The notes below the pieces were generated by a model. The model was not told where the DNA came from. It was given only the letters and a program-made list of their open reading frames with translations, and made no database searches. Source: an uncultured Caulobacter sp. (lineage in GTDB: Bacteria; Pseudomonadota; Alphaproteobacteria; Caulobacterales; Caulobacteraceae). Taken from it: DNA of 64,000 bases. The DNA lies in the NCBI GenBank assembly GCA_913776195.1, contig CAJYMH010000031.1, positions 62,001-126,000 on the forward strand, read 5' to 3'. The first letter of the stretch is position 1. Every line of letters starts with the position of its first letter. Below, one piece after another: positions 51,240-60,611 of the stretch. The position numbers and the translations under genes were made by a program.

Positions 51240-53420
51240 ATGGAAAACTTCAAGATCGAGGTTGATGGCGACGGCGTGGCCCTGGTCACCTTCGACGTTC
51301 CCGGCCGCACGATGAACACCCTCACCGCCTCCGTGATCAAGGAGATCGGCGAGGTGGTCGAACGCATCAAGACCGACGACGCCATCAAGGGCGCGGTGAT
51401 CACGTCGGGTAAGGCCAGCGGTTTCTGCGCTGGGGCTGATCTGGGCGAACTGGGCGGCAATGGCGGCCTGGGCGGCGGTGATCTGCAGGCGGCGTTCGAC
51501 GCGGGCTTCGCACTCAACAAGGCGTTCCGCGCCCTGGAGACCTGCGGCAAGCCGGTGGCCGCCGCCATCAATGGTCTGGCGCTTGGCGGCGGGCTGGAGA
51601 TCACGCTCGCCTGCCATTATCGCGTGGTCGGCGACAATCCGAAGACCCAGCTGGGCCTGCCGGAATCCAAGGTCGGCCTGCTGCCGGGCGCCGGCGGCAC
51701 CCAGCGTCTGCCGCGCCTGATGGGCGTGATGCAGGCCGCGCCGTACCTGCTGGAAGGCAAGTCGATGAGGCCGCAGGAGGCCCTGGCCTTCAAGGTGGTG
51801 CACGAGGTCGTCGCGCCGGGTTCGGAAGTCGAGGCGGCCAAGACCTGGGTCAAGACCAAGGGCGACCCGGTCGCGCCGTGGGACAAGAAGGACTTCAAGC
51901 TGCCCGGCGGCGGTCCCTACACCCCCGGTGGCAGCCAGGTGTTCGTCATGGGCAACGCCATGCTGCGCAAGCAGTCCTATGGCAACTATCCGGCCCAGCT
52001 GAACATCATGAAGGCGGTCTATGAAGGCCTGCAGGTGCCGATCGACGCGGCCCTGCGGATCGAGACCCGCTACTTCCTGAAGACGATGATGTCGCCCCAG
52101 GCCAAGGGCATGATCCGCACCTTGTTCCTGTCGCTGCAGGAGCTGGGCAAGGGTTCGGGCCGTCCGGCGGGCGTGCCGCAGTACGACGTCAAGAAGGTCG
52201 CCGTGCTGGGCGCCGGCATGATGGGCGCGGGCGTGGCCTATGTTCAGGCCATGGCCGGCATCGAAACCGTGCTGATCGACCAGAGCCAGGAAGCCGCCGA
52301 CAAGGGCAAGGGCTATGCCGAGGGTCTGGTCAAGAAGGCCGTCTCGCGCGGGAAGATGACCCAGGAGAAGGGCGAGGCCGTCCTGGCGCTGATCCATCCG
52401 ACCGCCGACTACGCCTTGGTGAAGGGCGCCGACCTCGTCATCGAGGCGGTGTTCGAGAACCGTGAGGTGAAGGCCGAGGTGACCAAGAAGGCTGAGGCGC
52501 AACTGGCCGACACCGCCGTCTTCGGGTCCAACACCTCGACCCTGCCGATCACCGGCCTGGCCGAGGCCTCCGCGCGCCCGGCCAATTTCATCGGCATCCA
52601 CTTCTTCTCGCCGGTCGACAAGATGGGCCTGGTCGAGATCATCATGGGCGGCAAGACCAGCCAGGAGACCCTGGCCAAGTCGATCGACTACGTCCTGAAG
52701 ATCCGCAAGACGCCTATCGTCGTGAACGACAGCCGCGGCTTCTACACCAGCCGCTGCTTCGGCACCTTCGTGCAGGAAGGCCTGGAGATGCTGGCCGAGG
52801 GCGTCGCCCCGACCATCATCGACAATGTCGGCCGCGCCACGGGCATGCCGCGCGGTCCGCTGGAGATGAACGACGACGTCGCCCTGGACCTGTCCTACAA
52901 GATCGCCCAGCAGACCAAGAAGGACCTCGGCGATAAGTACGAGGACCGTCCGTTCACCCCGATCATTGAGAAGATGGTCGCCGACCTGGGCCGTTTCGGC
53001 CGCAAGAACGGCAAGGGCTTCTACGACTATCCGGAAAGCGGCCCCAAGACCCTGTGGAAGGGTCTGGCGGACATCGCGCCGGTGAAGACGGCCGAGGCCG
53101 ATAAGGCTCTGATCGAGGAAATCCGCACGCGGCTTCTCTATCGCCAGGCGGTCGAAGCGGCGCGCTGCTTCGAGGAAGGCGTCGTGGTCGATCCGCGCGA
53201 GGCTGATGTCGGCGCCATCCTGGGCTGGGGTTTTGCGCCCTGGACCGGCGGCCCGATCAGCCTGATCGACGGTGTGGGCGCGGCGAAGTTCGTCGAGACG
53301 TGCGACCAGTTGGCGCAGAAGTACGGCGCGCGATTCGCCCCGCCGCAACTCCTGCGGGACATGGCGGCCAAGGGCGAGACCTTCTACGGTCGCTTCGCCG
53401 GCGCCAAGAAAGCCGCCTGA
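51240..53420 (+). CDS. fadJ: Bifunctional enoyl-CoA hydratase / 3-hydroxyacyl-CoA dehydrogenase (FadJ-like)
   Basis: A 726-aa two-domain enzyme. N-terminal crotonase domain (KASGFCAGADLGEL; INGLALGGGLEITLACHYRV with oxyanion hole), then NAD-binding VAVLGAGMMGAGVAYVQAMAG and HFFSPVDKMGLVEII of the 3-hydroxyacyl-CoA dehydrogenase half, and C-terminal domains. AAGGA precedes the ATG. Last gene of the operon; followed by a strong terminator. Confidence 0.94.
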   Translation: MENFKIEVDGDGVALVTFDVPGRTMNTLTASVIKEIGEVVERIKTDDAIKGAVITSGKASGFCAGADLGELGGNGGLGGGDLQAAFDAGFALNKAFRALETCGKPVAAAINGLALGGGLEITLACHYRVVGDNPKTQLGLPESKVGLLPGAGGTQRLPRLMGVMQAAPYLLEGKSMRPQEALAFKVVHEVVAPGSEVEAAKTWVKTKGDPVAPWDKKDFKLPGGGPYTPGGSQVFVMGNAMLRKQSYGNYPAQLNIMKAVYEGLQVPIDAALRIETRYFLKTMMSPQAKGMIRTLFLSLQELGKGSGRPAGVPQYDVKKVAVLGAGMMGAGVAYVQAMAGIETVLIDQSQEAADKGKGYAEGLVKKAVSRGKMTQEKGEAVLALIHPTADYALVKGADLVIEAVFENREVKAEVTKKAEAQLADTAVFGSNTSTLPITGLAEASARPANFIGIHFFSPVDKMGLVEIIMGGKTSQETLAKSIDYVLKIRKTPIVVNDSRGFYTSRCFGTFVQEGLEMLAEGVAPTIIDNVGRATGMPRGPLEMNDDVALDLSYKIAQQTKKDLGDKYEDRPFTPIIEKMVADLGRFGRKNGKGFYDYPESGPKTLWKGLADIAPVKTAEADKALIEEIRTRLLYRQAVEAARCFEEGVVVDPREADVGAILGWGFAPWTGGPISLIDGVGAAKFVETCDQLAQKYGARFAPPQLLRDMAAKGETFYGRFAGAKKAA

Positions 53421-53445
53421 TACCAAGCGGTTCGAGCGAGATGGG

Positions 53446-53478
53446 AAGGGGCGGCCCGATGGCCGCCCCTTTTTTTTA
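53446..53478 (+). terminator. Rho-independent terminator of the beta-oxidation operon
   Basis: AAGGGGCGGCC pairs with GGCCGCCCCTT (11 bp) and runs into a stretch of nine T, 26 bases after the fadJ stop. Confidence 0.92.
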
Positions 53479-53589
53479 GATAGCGCCAGCCCAGCTTGCG
53501 GTTGTGGCGTCTCTGGCGCGCGGTGATCGTGCCTTTACAATGCGTTAGCGACGATCTGAGACCCTTGTTCTTTCACGGAAGATCAGGCC

Positions 53590-55341
53590 ATGGCTTCCAT
53601 TTCTGAGCATTACGCAGGTCTTCTGCGCGTCATGGCGGCCCGCCACGACGGCGCGCCCGTGCGCCTGCTCATCACCTTGTTCGTCTGCTGCCTGTTCTTC
53701 GCCATCATGGGCCCGTCATGGGTCTGGATCTGGGCCTGGGGCCTGGCGTACGCCAGCGTCGATATCTTCGGATATCTGCTGAAGGGCGGCGCGACCGCAC
53801 GGCGTTGGAGCGAGCCGAGTCGACTTCGCCTGGCGGCTCTGACGCTCGTATCAGGCCTGCCTTCGACACTCTGGGCCTCGGCCGCCATCCCGATGTGGCG
53901 GGCGGGCGAGGTCAACGCGTTCGCGCCGGTGGGCGCCATTCTGGTGCTGGGCGGCGGTCTGCTGCAGGTGATCGCGGCCTCCGCTTATTCGCGTCTCGCC
54001 TTTCTGGCCATGTTCACGCCGCTGATGCTCGTCGCCGCGACCCTGGTCCTGCTGGATCCGACGGCGACGCCAGCGGTCAAGGCCGTGCTGCTGGTCGGTG
54101 GGGCGATGGTCGCGGTCAACGCCATGACCGCCTGGCGGATGGCCATGGCCGCTCTGCTGCGTGAGCGGGCCATAGCCGCCGAGCATGAACGCCGCCGCGC
54201 CGAGGCCGAGGCGACCTCCGCCGCCAAGTCGGCCTTCGTGGCGGTGGTTTGCCATGAGCTGCGCACCCCGATCAGCGCCATCCTGTCAGGCGCGAGTGTC
54301 CTGGAGCGCAACGCCCCCGATGCGGCGACCCGCATCCAGACCCAGGTGATCGGCGACGCCGGATCGATGATGCGCAATCTGCTCAATGATCTGCTTGATC
54401 TATCGCGGATCGAGGCTGGGCGCCTGTCGGTGGAGACTGTGTCCTTCGACATTCGCCAGACCCTGTCAGACGTCCTGCGCCTTTGGCGACCGGACGCGGC
54501 GAAGAAGCAGCTTCGCTTGCGGGTCGAGGGCGCCGCGGGCCTGCCCCGATGGGTGCATGGCGACCCGACCCGCTTGCGCCAAATCCTCAACAACCTGCTG
54601 TCCAACGCCATCAAGTTCACGCCCGCAGGCTCCGTGACCCTGAAGGTCGCGGTCACGCCCCTTGGGGACGGGCGAGCGATCGTGCAGCTTGGCGTCGTCG
54701 ATACCGGGCCCGGCTTTGATGCCGAGGCGGCCCAGCGGCTGTTCACCGCCTTCAACCAGCTCAACGCCGGCGTGGCGGCCAAGTATGGCGGCTCGGGCCT
54801 GGGCTTGGCGATCAGCCGCGAGCTGGCCCGCTTGATGGGTGGGGAGCTGACGGTCGACAGCCGCCCAGGAGGGGGCGCGACCTTCACCCTGACGCTGGAG
54901 CTGGAGAAGGCCGCCTCTCCGCCGCCGGTCAGCGAGCCGACCCTTGCCGGGGTGCGCGTTCTGGCGGTGGACGATCACATTCTGAACCGCCGCGCCCTGG
55001 AGGTGATCCTGGAGCCCTTCGGGGTTTTGCCGGTGACGACGGACTCCGGTGAGGCGGCGCTGGAAATCCTTGCGGACCAGCCCTTCGACGTTGTCCTGAT
55101 GGATCTCTACATGCCGGGCATGGATGGTCGTGACGCCGTGCGCCGGCTGCGCCGCGAGACCGGCCCCAATCAGACGACCCCGGTGATCGCGGTGACCGCA
55201 TCGGCGACCGACAAGGATTGGGACGATTGTCGCGAGGCGGGGATGGAGGCGCATGTCGCCAAGCCGGTCATTCCGGCCGAACTGCACGCGGCGCTGCGCC
55301 AGGTGCTGACTTCCCGGGCCATCGCCTCCGAGGCCGCATAG
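53590..55341 (+). CDS. Hybrid histidine kinase / response regulator
   Basis: A 583-aa membrane-associated hybrid kinase. About six hydrophobic segments in residues 25-185, a short coiled linker, HisKA domain with VCHELRTPISAIL (His222), HATPase with LNNLLSNAIKF (N-box), VDTGPGF and GGSGLGLAI (G-boxes), and a receiver with VLAVDDH, VLMDLYMPGMDG (Asp505) and VAKPV (Lys). All catalytic residues are intact. No periplasmic sensor domain. A close tandem paralogue follows. Confidence 0.9.
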   Translation: MASISEHYAGLLRVMAARHDGAPVRLLITLFVCCLFFAIMGPSWVWIWAWGLAYASVDIFGYLLKGGATARRWSEPSRLRLAALTLVSGLPSTLWASAAIPMWRAGEVNAFAPVGAILVLGGGLLQVIAASAYSRLAFLAMFTPLMLVAATLVLLDPTATPAVKAVLLVGGAMVAVNAMTAWRMAMAALLRERAIAAEHERRRAEAEATSAAKSAFVAVVCHELRTPISAILSGASVLERNAPDAATRIQTQVIGDAGSMMRNLLNDLLDLSRIEAGRLSVETVSFDIRQTLSDVLRLWRPDAAKKQLRLRVEGAAGLPRWVHGDPTRLRQILNNLLSNAIKFTPAGSVTLKVAVTPLGDGRAIVQLGVVDTGPGFDAEAAQRLFTAFNQLNAGVAAKYGGSGLGLAISRELARLMGGELTVDSRPGGGATFTLTLELEKAASPPPVSEPTLAGVRVLAVDDHILNRRALEVILEPFGVLPVTTDSGEAALEILADQPFDVVLMDLYMPGMDGRDAVRRLRRETGPNQTTPVIAVTASATDKDWDDCREAGMEAHVAKPVIPAELHAALRQVLTSRAIASEAA

Positions 55342-55475
55342 TCAGAGAATATTCGCCGAACGCGGATCGATTATGGACGAAATTCCCAAATATCGAGCAA
55401 AGTTTGTAACCTAATACCGTTGGTTGAATTGTAGCTGAGTTCCGCGCGATAGTGCGCCGGGCTCGGGTTTTGACC
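55342..55475. other. AT-rich intergenic promoter region
   Basis: 134 bases between the tandem kinases, noticeably AT-rich (AGAATATTCG, AAATATCG, TTTGTAACCTAATACC), presumably carrying a separate promoter for the second gene. Confidence 0.4.
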
Positions 55476-57206
55476 ATGCGCGATCTTTCAGTGAGTTACG
55501 CACGCCTCCTGGAAGCTGCGGAAGCTCGACGACGGCACATGCCGTTGCGGGTGATCACCGCCTTTCCGATCGCCCTGGTCGTCTATCTGATCACTGACTA
55601 TGCATCAGTCTGGATCTGGACAGGCGCCTATGTCGCCGCCCAGGTTCTGGAGGTCTGGGCTATTCGCCCGTCCCAGGCGCGATGGCGCCGGCCGTCGTTG
55701 GGCCGCATGATCTTCATCGTTTGCCTGTTCGTCCTGCCCGCGATGATCCTTTCGGGAATCTGCGGAGCCCTGTGGCTTTTGGGCGGCAGCTATGGGCCGG
55801 CGCTGGCGGTGTTTCTGATCTCCGGTTCAGTGATCAACCTGATCGTCATCAGCGCGCAGTCCCGTATCGCCTTCCTGACTTCCTCGGCGCCCTATCTCAT
55901 CACCGCGGCGCTCGTCGTCATGTTCGATCCGGATGTCGCGCCCTTCTACCGGCCGGTGATGATCCTGGCCTGCCTGCTGATGCTCAGCAGCTCGATGGTC
56001 ACTTGGCGGATGTTCGAGCGGGCCATCACCGCCCAGCAGGACGCGCTTCGCGAGGCCGAGGCGCGCCGCCGGGAAGCTGAGGCCGCCCTGCGCGCCAAGG
56101 CGGGCTACATCGCCACCGTCAGCCAGGAACTGAAGAGCCCGATCAACGCCATCCTCTCCTCCGCCGCTCAGCTTCAGACTCCGGCGCCGGCAGCCGAGGT
56201 GAAGGGGCACGCGCAGCGCATAACCCGCTCGGGGTCGACCATGCGCGGGCTGCTCAACGACCTGGCCGACTTCGCCCGCCTGGAATCGGGCGGGATGCTG
56301 GTGGAGCACATCCCTTTTGATCTGCGCCGAAAGGGGCACGACGTCTTGCGGGCCTGGCGGCCCACCGCCCGCCGCAAGGGCTTGCGGCTGAAGGTGGAGG
56401 GCGGCGTCTCCTTGCCTCGCTGGGTCAATGGCGACCCTATGCGGATCAGCCAGGCGCTCAACGCCCTATTGGCCACCGCTCTGCGCGACGCCGAGGAAAG
56501 CGCCATTATCCGACTTTCGGCCAAAACGGGCGAAGACGGGCGGATCGGGATCACCGTCATGCTGATCGACACCGGTTGCGCGCTCTCAACGGAAGAGCTT
56601 CAAGAACTCTTCTCGCCATTCGAGCGGACGGCGGCTCGGGTCGGGGGCGGCTCCGGCCTGGGTCTGGCGATCAGCCGTGAACTGGCTCGCCTCATGGGCG
56701 GCGACCTCACGGCCGAAAGTCGGGCGGGCGAGGGCTGCGTCTTTACGCTCAGCTTCCGGGTCTATCCCATCGACGCGCCGGAGCCGCAGGACATCTTGTC
56801 AGCGGTGATCGGCGCGCGGGTGCTGATGGTGGGGCCCGCTTCACTACACCAGCAGGCCATGGAGCTGCTGCTGCCCCTGGGCCTTCGGCCGTCGCTAGCC
56901 GAGACGGGCGAGACGGCTCTGGTCATGCTGGATCGCCAGGCCTTCGACATCGTGCTGATGAGCGCCACCCTGCCGGGGATGAACGGCTTCGAGGTCACGC
57001 GCCGCCTGCGCGCCAGCCCCAATGGCAACCGCGCCATTCCCGTCGTGGGGCTAGTGCCAGCCGCCGCTCCACGCGATTGGGATGGCTGTCGCCGAGCGGG
57101 GATGAACAATTGGGTGGCGACGCCCATGGATTCCGCCGAGCTCTACGCCGCTATGGCTGAGGCCCTGGTCACCCGTCGCCGAGCGCGCGAGGCGACGACG
57201 GCCTAG
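55476..57206 (+). CDS. Degenerate hybrid histidine kinase paralogue (pseudokinase)
   Basis: A 576-aa protein with the same architecture as its upstream neighbour (six hydrophobic segments, HisKA, HATPase, receiver) but with key residues lost: VSQELKSPINAIL has Gln217 at the His position, the N-box reads LNALLATALRD, the first G-box DTGCALS, the receiver acidic pair is VLMVGPAS, Asp is replaced by Ser496 (VLMSATLPGM), and Lys by Thr (VATPM). GGSGLGLAI is kept. The frame is intact, so it is probably expressed as a non-catalytic regulator. Confidence 0.85.
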   Translation: MRDLSVSYARLLEAAEARRRHMPLRVITAFPIALVVYLITDYASVWIWTGAYVAAQVLEVWAIRPSQARWRRPSLGRMIFIVCLFVLPAMILSGICGALWLLGGSYGPALAVFLISGSVINLIVISAQSRIAFLTSSAPYLITAALVVMFDPDVAPFYRPVMILACLLMLSSSMVTWRMFERAITAQQDALREAEARRREAEAALRAKAGYIATVSQELKSPINAILSSAAQLQTPAPAAEVKGHAQRITRSGSTMRGLLNDLADFARLESGGMLVEHIPFDLRRKGHDVLRAWRPTARRKGLRLKVEGGVSLPRWVNGDPMRISQALNALLATALRDAEESAIIRLSAKTGEDGRIGITVMLIDTGCALSTEELQELFSPFERTAARVGGGSGLGLAISRELARLMGGDLTAESRAGEGCVFTLSFRVYPIDAPEPQDILSAVIGARVLMVGPASLHQQAMELLLPLGLRPSLAETGETALVMLDRQAFDIVLMSATLPGMNGFEVTRRLRASPNGNRAIPVVGLVPAAAPRDWDGCRRAGMNNWVATPMDSAELYAAMAEALVTRRRAREATTA

Positions 57207-57613
57207 GCGTCCAGAAGGGCCGAGAGGCGTTCGTGCAGGGTCGCTTCGTCCTTCATCTCGCATTCCCAGAGCGTTTCGACCCGCCAGCCGGCCGCCTGGA
57301 GCGCTTCGCGCGAGGTGATGTCGCGGGCGCGGTTGCGGGTGATCTTGGTCAGCCAGTAGTCGGCGTTGGCCTTGGGCGCTCGTGCGCCGCGCTTGCAGTC
57401 GTGGCCATGCCAGAAACAGCCGTGGACGAAGATCGCCAGCTTGCGGCCGGGCAGGACGACATCGGGCGAACCCGGCAGGTCCTTGCGATGCAGGCGATAA
57501 CGCGCGCCCAGCTGTGTCAGCAACCGGCGCACGCGCATTTCGGGTTTAGTGTTCTTGCCCCGGACTTGGGCCATGACCGCCGAACGCTTTTGGGCGTCAA
57601 AGACGTCAGTCAT
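57203..57613 (-). CDS. vsr: Very short patch repair endonuclease
   Basis: A 136-aa Vsr endonuclease that nicks 5' of T:G mismatches produced by 5-methylcytosine deamination. VRGKNTKPEMRVRRLL, GSPDVVLPGRKLAIFVHGCFWHGHDC (catalytic Asp and Zn-site residues) and WLTKITRNRARD are diagnostic. It is the last gene of a minus-strand group with cysK and a cytosine methyltransferase and overlaps the convergent pseudokinase gene by 4 bases. Confidence 0.93.
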   Translation of the reverse strand: MTDVFDAQKRSAVMAQVRGKNTKPEMRVRRLLTQLGARYRLHRKDLPGSPDVVLPGRKLAIFVHGCFWHGHDCKRGARAPKANADYWLTKITRNRARDITSREALQAAGWRVETLWECEMKDEATLHERLSALLDA

Positions 57614-57625
57614 GGCGCAAAGGAC

Positions 57626-58612
57626 CTAGAGCCCTTCGAAAAGGGCCGTGGACAGGTAGCGTTCGGCGAAGCTGGGGATGATGGCCACGATCAGCTTGCC
57701 GGCATAGGCGTCCTGGGCGGCCAGATGGAAGGCCGCCGCCAGGGCCGCCCCCGAAGAGATGCCGACGGGTAGCCCTTCCACCGCCGCGGCCTTGCGGGCC
57801 ATGGCGAAGGAGTCGTCGTTGCCGACCTGAACGATGTCGTCGATCACGCCCCGATCCAGGATGCCCGGCACGAAGCCGGCGCCGATGCCCTGAATCTTGT
57901 GCGGGCCGGCCGCGCCGCCCGACAGGACGGGTGAGGCCTCGGGCTCCACCGCCACCATTTTCAGGGACGGCTTGCGCGCCTTCAGCACCTGGCCGACGCC
58001 GGTGATGGTGCCGCCAGTGCCGACGCCGCTGACGACGGCGTCCACCTTGCCGTCGGTGTCGTTCCAGATTTCCTCCGCCGTCGAGACGCGGTGGATCAGC
58101 GGATTGGCGCTGTTCTCGAACTGTTGCGGCATGACCGCGCCGGGGGTGGCCTCGACCAGTTCCTGGGCGCGGGCGACGGCGCCGCGCATGCCCTTCTCGG
58201 CGGGGGTCAGCTCCAGCTTGGCGCCGAGCAGCAGCAGCATCTTGCGGCGCTCGATGGACATGCTTTCGGGCATGACCAGGGTCAGCTTATAGCCCTTGGC
58301 CGCCGCCACGAAGGCCAGGGCGATGCCGGTGTTGCCGCTGGTCGGCTCGATGATCGCGCCGCCCGGCTTCAGGATGCCTTGAGCCTCCAAAGACTCGACC
58401 ATGGACACGCCGATGCGGTCCTTCACCGAGCCGATGGGGTTGAAGAACTCCAGCTTGGCGACAACCTCGCCCTTGGACTTCAGCTCCGCCGACAGCCGCG
58501 GCAGGCGGATGAGCGGCGTGTCGCCGATGGTGTCGAGGATGGAGTCGTAAATCTTGCCGCGCCCGGCGCGCTTGTAGCGCGCGGCGTCGTACAGGTTGGA
58601 GGCGTCGTCCAT
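57626..58612 (-). CDS. cysK: Cysteine synthase A
   Basis: A 328-aa PLP enzyme, O-acetylserine sulfhydrylase. [11 protein letters not shown] holds the PLP Lys (about residue 59), [12 protein letters not shown] the substrate loop, [15 protein letters not shown] the phosphate cup, [10 protein letters not shown] the C-terminal Ser. Slightly longer than typical through an N-terminal extension ([19 protein letters not shown]). It sits between a DNA methyltransferase gene and vsr, an unusual setting. Confidence 0.93.
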   Translation of the reverse strand: MDDASNLYDAARYKRAGRGKIYDSILDTIGDTPLIRLPRLSAELKSKGEVVAKLEFFNPIGSVKDRIGVSMVESLEAQGILKPGGAIIEPTSGNTGIALAFVAAAKGYKLTLVMPESMSIERRKMLLLLGAKLELTPAEKGMRGAVARAQELVEATPGAVMPQQFENSANPLIHRVSTAEEIWNDTDGKVDAVVSGVGTGGTITGVGQVLKARKPSLKMVAVEPEASPVLSGGAAGPHKIQGIGAGFVPGILDRGVIDDIVQVGNDDSFAMARKAAAVEGLPVGISSGAALAAAFHLAAQDAYAGKLIVAIIPSFAERYLSTALFEGL

Positions 58613-58692
58613 GGCGGGGAGTTCCGTGACTGATTTCGTTGGCCGGCCCTTGAGCGGGGACCTTATGCCGACAGGGGCGGCCTGTCAGCGGC

Positions 58693-59817
58693 TCATTCAG
58701 CGGCGACGGCGCGAGGGCCCGCCGCCAGCGGCTCCAGCAAATGCTCGGCCAGCCAGCGAACCACGGGCGCGGCCACGCCGTCGCCCATGACATGCAGGCC
58801 GCCGCTCTGGCTTTTCGGCACGCGGTAATCCTCGGGCAGGCCCATCAGACGGGCGGCTTCACGGGCGGTGATCAGGCGCGACCGCACCTGTCCCTTTTCG
58901 ATCACCAGCACCGTCTGGCGGGATGAGCCGCCGCGCGGCGTGCGCAGGCAGCCTGCCAGGCCGTCGAAACGGACCTCGGCCCGCTGCACGCCGCCGCGCA
59001 TCCTGCGGAATACGGCGCCGACCGCGCGGCCGCCGTCGGCGCGCGCCGCTTCAACGCGGCTGCGATGCAACGGGGCCATCATGTCGAGCAGGGCGTCGGT
59101 GTCGGAATCCTTGCGCCAGGCGACGTCGTCGTCGGGCTCCAGAATGCTCGCGAGGTCTGCGTTGCGCGCGGGCGCGCCTGGAACCGCCCACCAGGCCCAG
59201 GACTCGCGAAGGCTCGCGGGCAGGCGATCGTGGGCCGTACGGACGGCGTCGGTATGGAAGGGGCTGGCGTCGATCAGATGCGGGTCGGCGTGGCGCGCGG
59301 CGATGACGAAGATGCGCGGGCGGGATTGGGGCGTGAAGGCGGCGGCGTCGATCTCCAGCGCGCCGACTCTATAGCCGCGCCTGGCGAGCACTTCGCACAG
59401 CGCCTGGAAGTCGCGGCCGCTGTTGGAAGTCAGCAGGCCGCTGACATTCTCGATGACCAGCACGCCAGGCGCGCGGCCATCCGCGTCCAGGGATTCCATC
59501 AGCCGCCAGAAGCCGAAGAAAGCCGACGACTTGCCGCCCGTCAGGCCGGCGCGACCGCCCGCGAGGCTGAAATCCTGGCAGGGCGAGGAGGCCCAGGCCA
59601 GATCGGCGCGGCCGGGCAGGGCGGACGGTTCGATGGACCAGACGTCGCCCTCATGCATATGGGCTTGCGCGTCGGGGAAGTTTTCGCGGTAGGTTCGGAC
59701 CTTCAGCGGGTCGAAATCGTTGGCGAACAGGCACGTCCAGGCGTCGCCCAGGCCCAGGCGGGCCATGCCGCCGCCGGCGAAGAACTCGTAGAAGGAAAAA
59801 GGCGCGGCGCGATTCAT
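58693..59817 (-). CDS. DNA (cytosine-5) methyltransferase
   Basis: A 374-aa C5-methyltransferase. Motif I FYEFFAGGGMARLGLG, motif IV SSPCQDFSLAGGR with catalytic Cys, motif VI VIENVSGLL, motif VIII SRPRIFVIAARH, IX ITAREAARLMGLP and X GDGVAAPVV. The order is normal, with a target-recognition region around residues 235-300. No restriction endonuclease gene is adjacent, so it looks like an orphan methylase paired with the nearby vsr. Recognition site unknown. Confidence 0.93.
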   Translation of the reverse strand: MNRAAPFSFYEFFAGGGMARLGLGDAWTCLFANDFDPLKVRTYRENFPDAQAHMHEGDVWSIEPSALPGRADLAWASSPCQDFSLAGGRAGLTGGKSSAFFGFWRLMESLDADGRAPGVLVIENVSGLLTSNSGRDFQALCEVLARRGYRVGALEIDAAAFTPQSRPRIFVIAARHADPHLIDASPFHTDAVRTAHDRLPASLRESWAWWAVPGAPARNADLASILEPDDDVAWRKDSDTDALLDMMAPLHRSRVEAARADGGRAVGAVFRRMRGGVQRAEVRFDGLAGCLRTPRGGSSRQTVLVIEKGQVRSRLITAREAARLMGLPEDYRVPKSQSGGLHVMGDGVAAPVVRWLAEHLLEPLAAGPRAVAAE

Positions 59818-59866
59818 CGCGGACGCAGGCTAAAGCGTGTTGGGAAGAGACAAAAAGGAAAAGACG

Positions 59867-60271
59867 ATGCGAGGCGTCGCTGTGCTGGCCGTGGCTGGGT
59901 TGTTGTCTGCCTGTCAGGCTGTTCCGGCGGGCGCCGCGCCGACGTCAAAGACGCTTTTCTCCATTCCGGATGCGGTGGACGCTGTCGGAACCGAACCATT
60001 CTGGGCGGTGATGATCGACGCGGATCAGATCGCCCTGACCCGTCCGGATCATCCGCCGGTCACCGCGCCCAACGCAGGCGCGACCCGCACCGCCTCAACC
60101 GCCCAATGGCGGGCCAAGACGCCTGAAGGCGTGTTGGAGTTGACGGTGACGGCGGGTCCCTGCTCCGACGGCATGTCGGACCGCAGCTATCCCTTCAAGG
60201 CCGAAGCCCTGATCGGCGGGCGCAAGCTCAAGGGCTGCGCAGCCGCCGCGGGTGGGCGCGGCGAAAACTAG
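59867..60271 (+). CDS. COG3650-like lipoprotein
   Basis: A 134-aa lipoprotein: signal MRGVAVLAVAGLLSAC with lipobox Cys16, then VGTEPFWAVMIDADQIALTRP and CSDGMSDRSYPFKAEALIGG, features of the COG3650 group of small envelope proteins. AAGGAAAAG precedes the ATG at 59867. Function unknown. Its stop overlaps the convergent 44-aa ORF by CTAG. Confidence 0.8.
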   Translation: MRGVAVLAVAGLLSACQAVPAGAAPTSKTLFSIPDAVDAVGTEPFWAVMIDADQIALTRPDHPPVTAPNAGATRTASTAQWRAKTPEGVLELTVTAGPCSDGMSDRSYPFKAEALIGGRKLKGCAAAAGGRGEN

Positions 60272-60402
60272 CCCTTGTTCAGATTCAGCGTCGGGATGGC
60301 GGAGGTGGCCTTCGCCTCATTGTCGTGATGCGGCACGGGCAGAAGAAGTCCGACGGAGATGGCCGCGACGGCGGCCAGTGCGATGAGAGCCTTGAGGGCC
60401 AT
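60268..60402 (-). CDS. Putative small membrane/secreted protein (44 aa)
   Basis: Starts MALKALIALAAVAAISVGLL, a hydrophobic signal or anchor, followed by PVPHHDNEAKATSAIP and a short polar end. Shorter than most gene-calling cut-offs. The 4-base convergent overlap and a signal-like N-terminus argue for a real gene; no family recognised. A weak GGAAC-N17-GGTT lies upstream on this strand. Confidence 0.5.
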   Translation of the reverse strand: MALKALIALAAVAAISVGLLLPVPHHDNEAKATSAIPTLNLNKG

Positions 60403-60611
60403 GGTGCGCTCCACAGCGACAAATTAATAAATGTGACAGAACAACCGGCGTGTACGGCTGCGGGTTCCTAATGTGGAGCTTTGAACGGTTACGGGGCGGC
60501 TCTCGCCAATATCTAGTATAAATACGGAAGTTCGCTTCAAGCGCGAGTGCGCTACAGGCCGCTGAGGGTTGTTCGGAATAGCCGCAACTCCAGATGGTTT
60601 GAGGTGAGGCC

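Noticed and set aside
60443..60468. GGAAC-N17-GGTT on the minus strand upstream of the 44-aa ORF
   Set aside because: One mismatch in the -10 element and isolated from the stress island; could be chance. Mentioned only in the gene entry.
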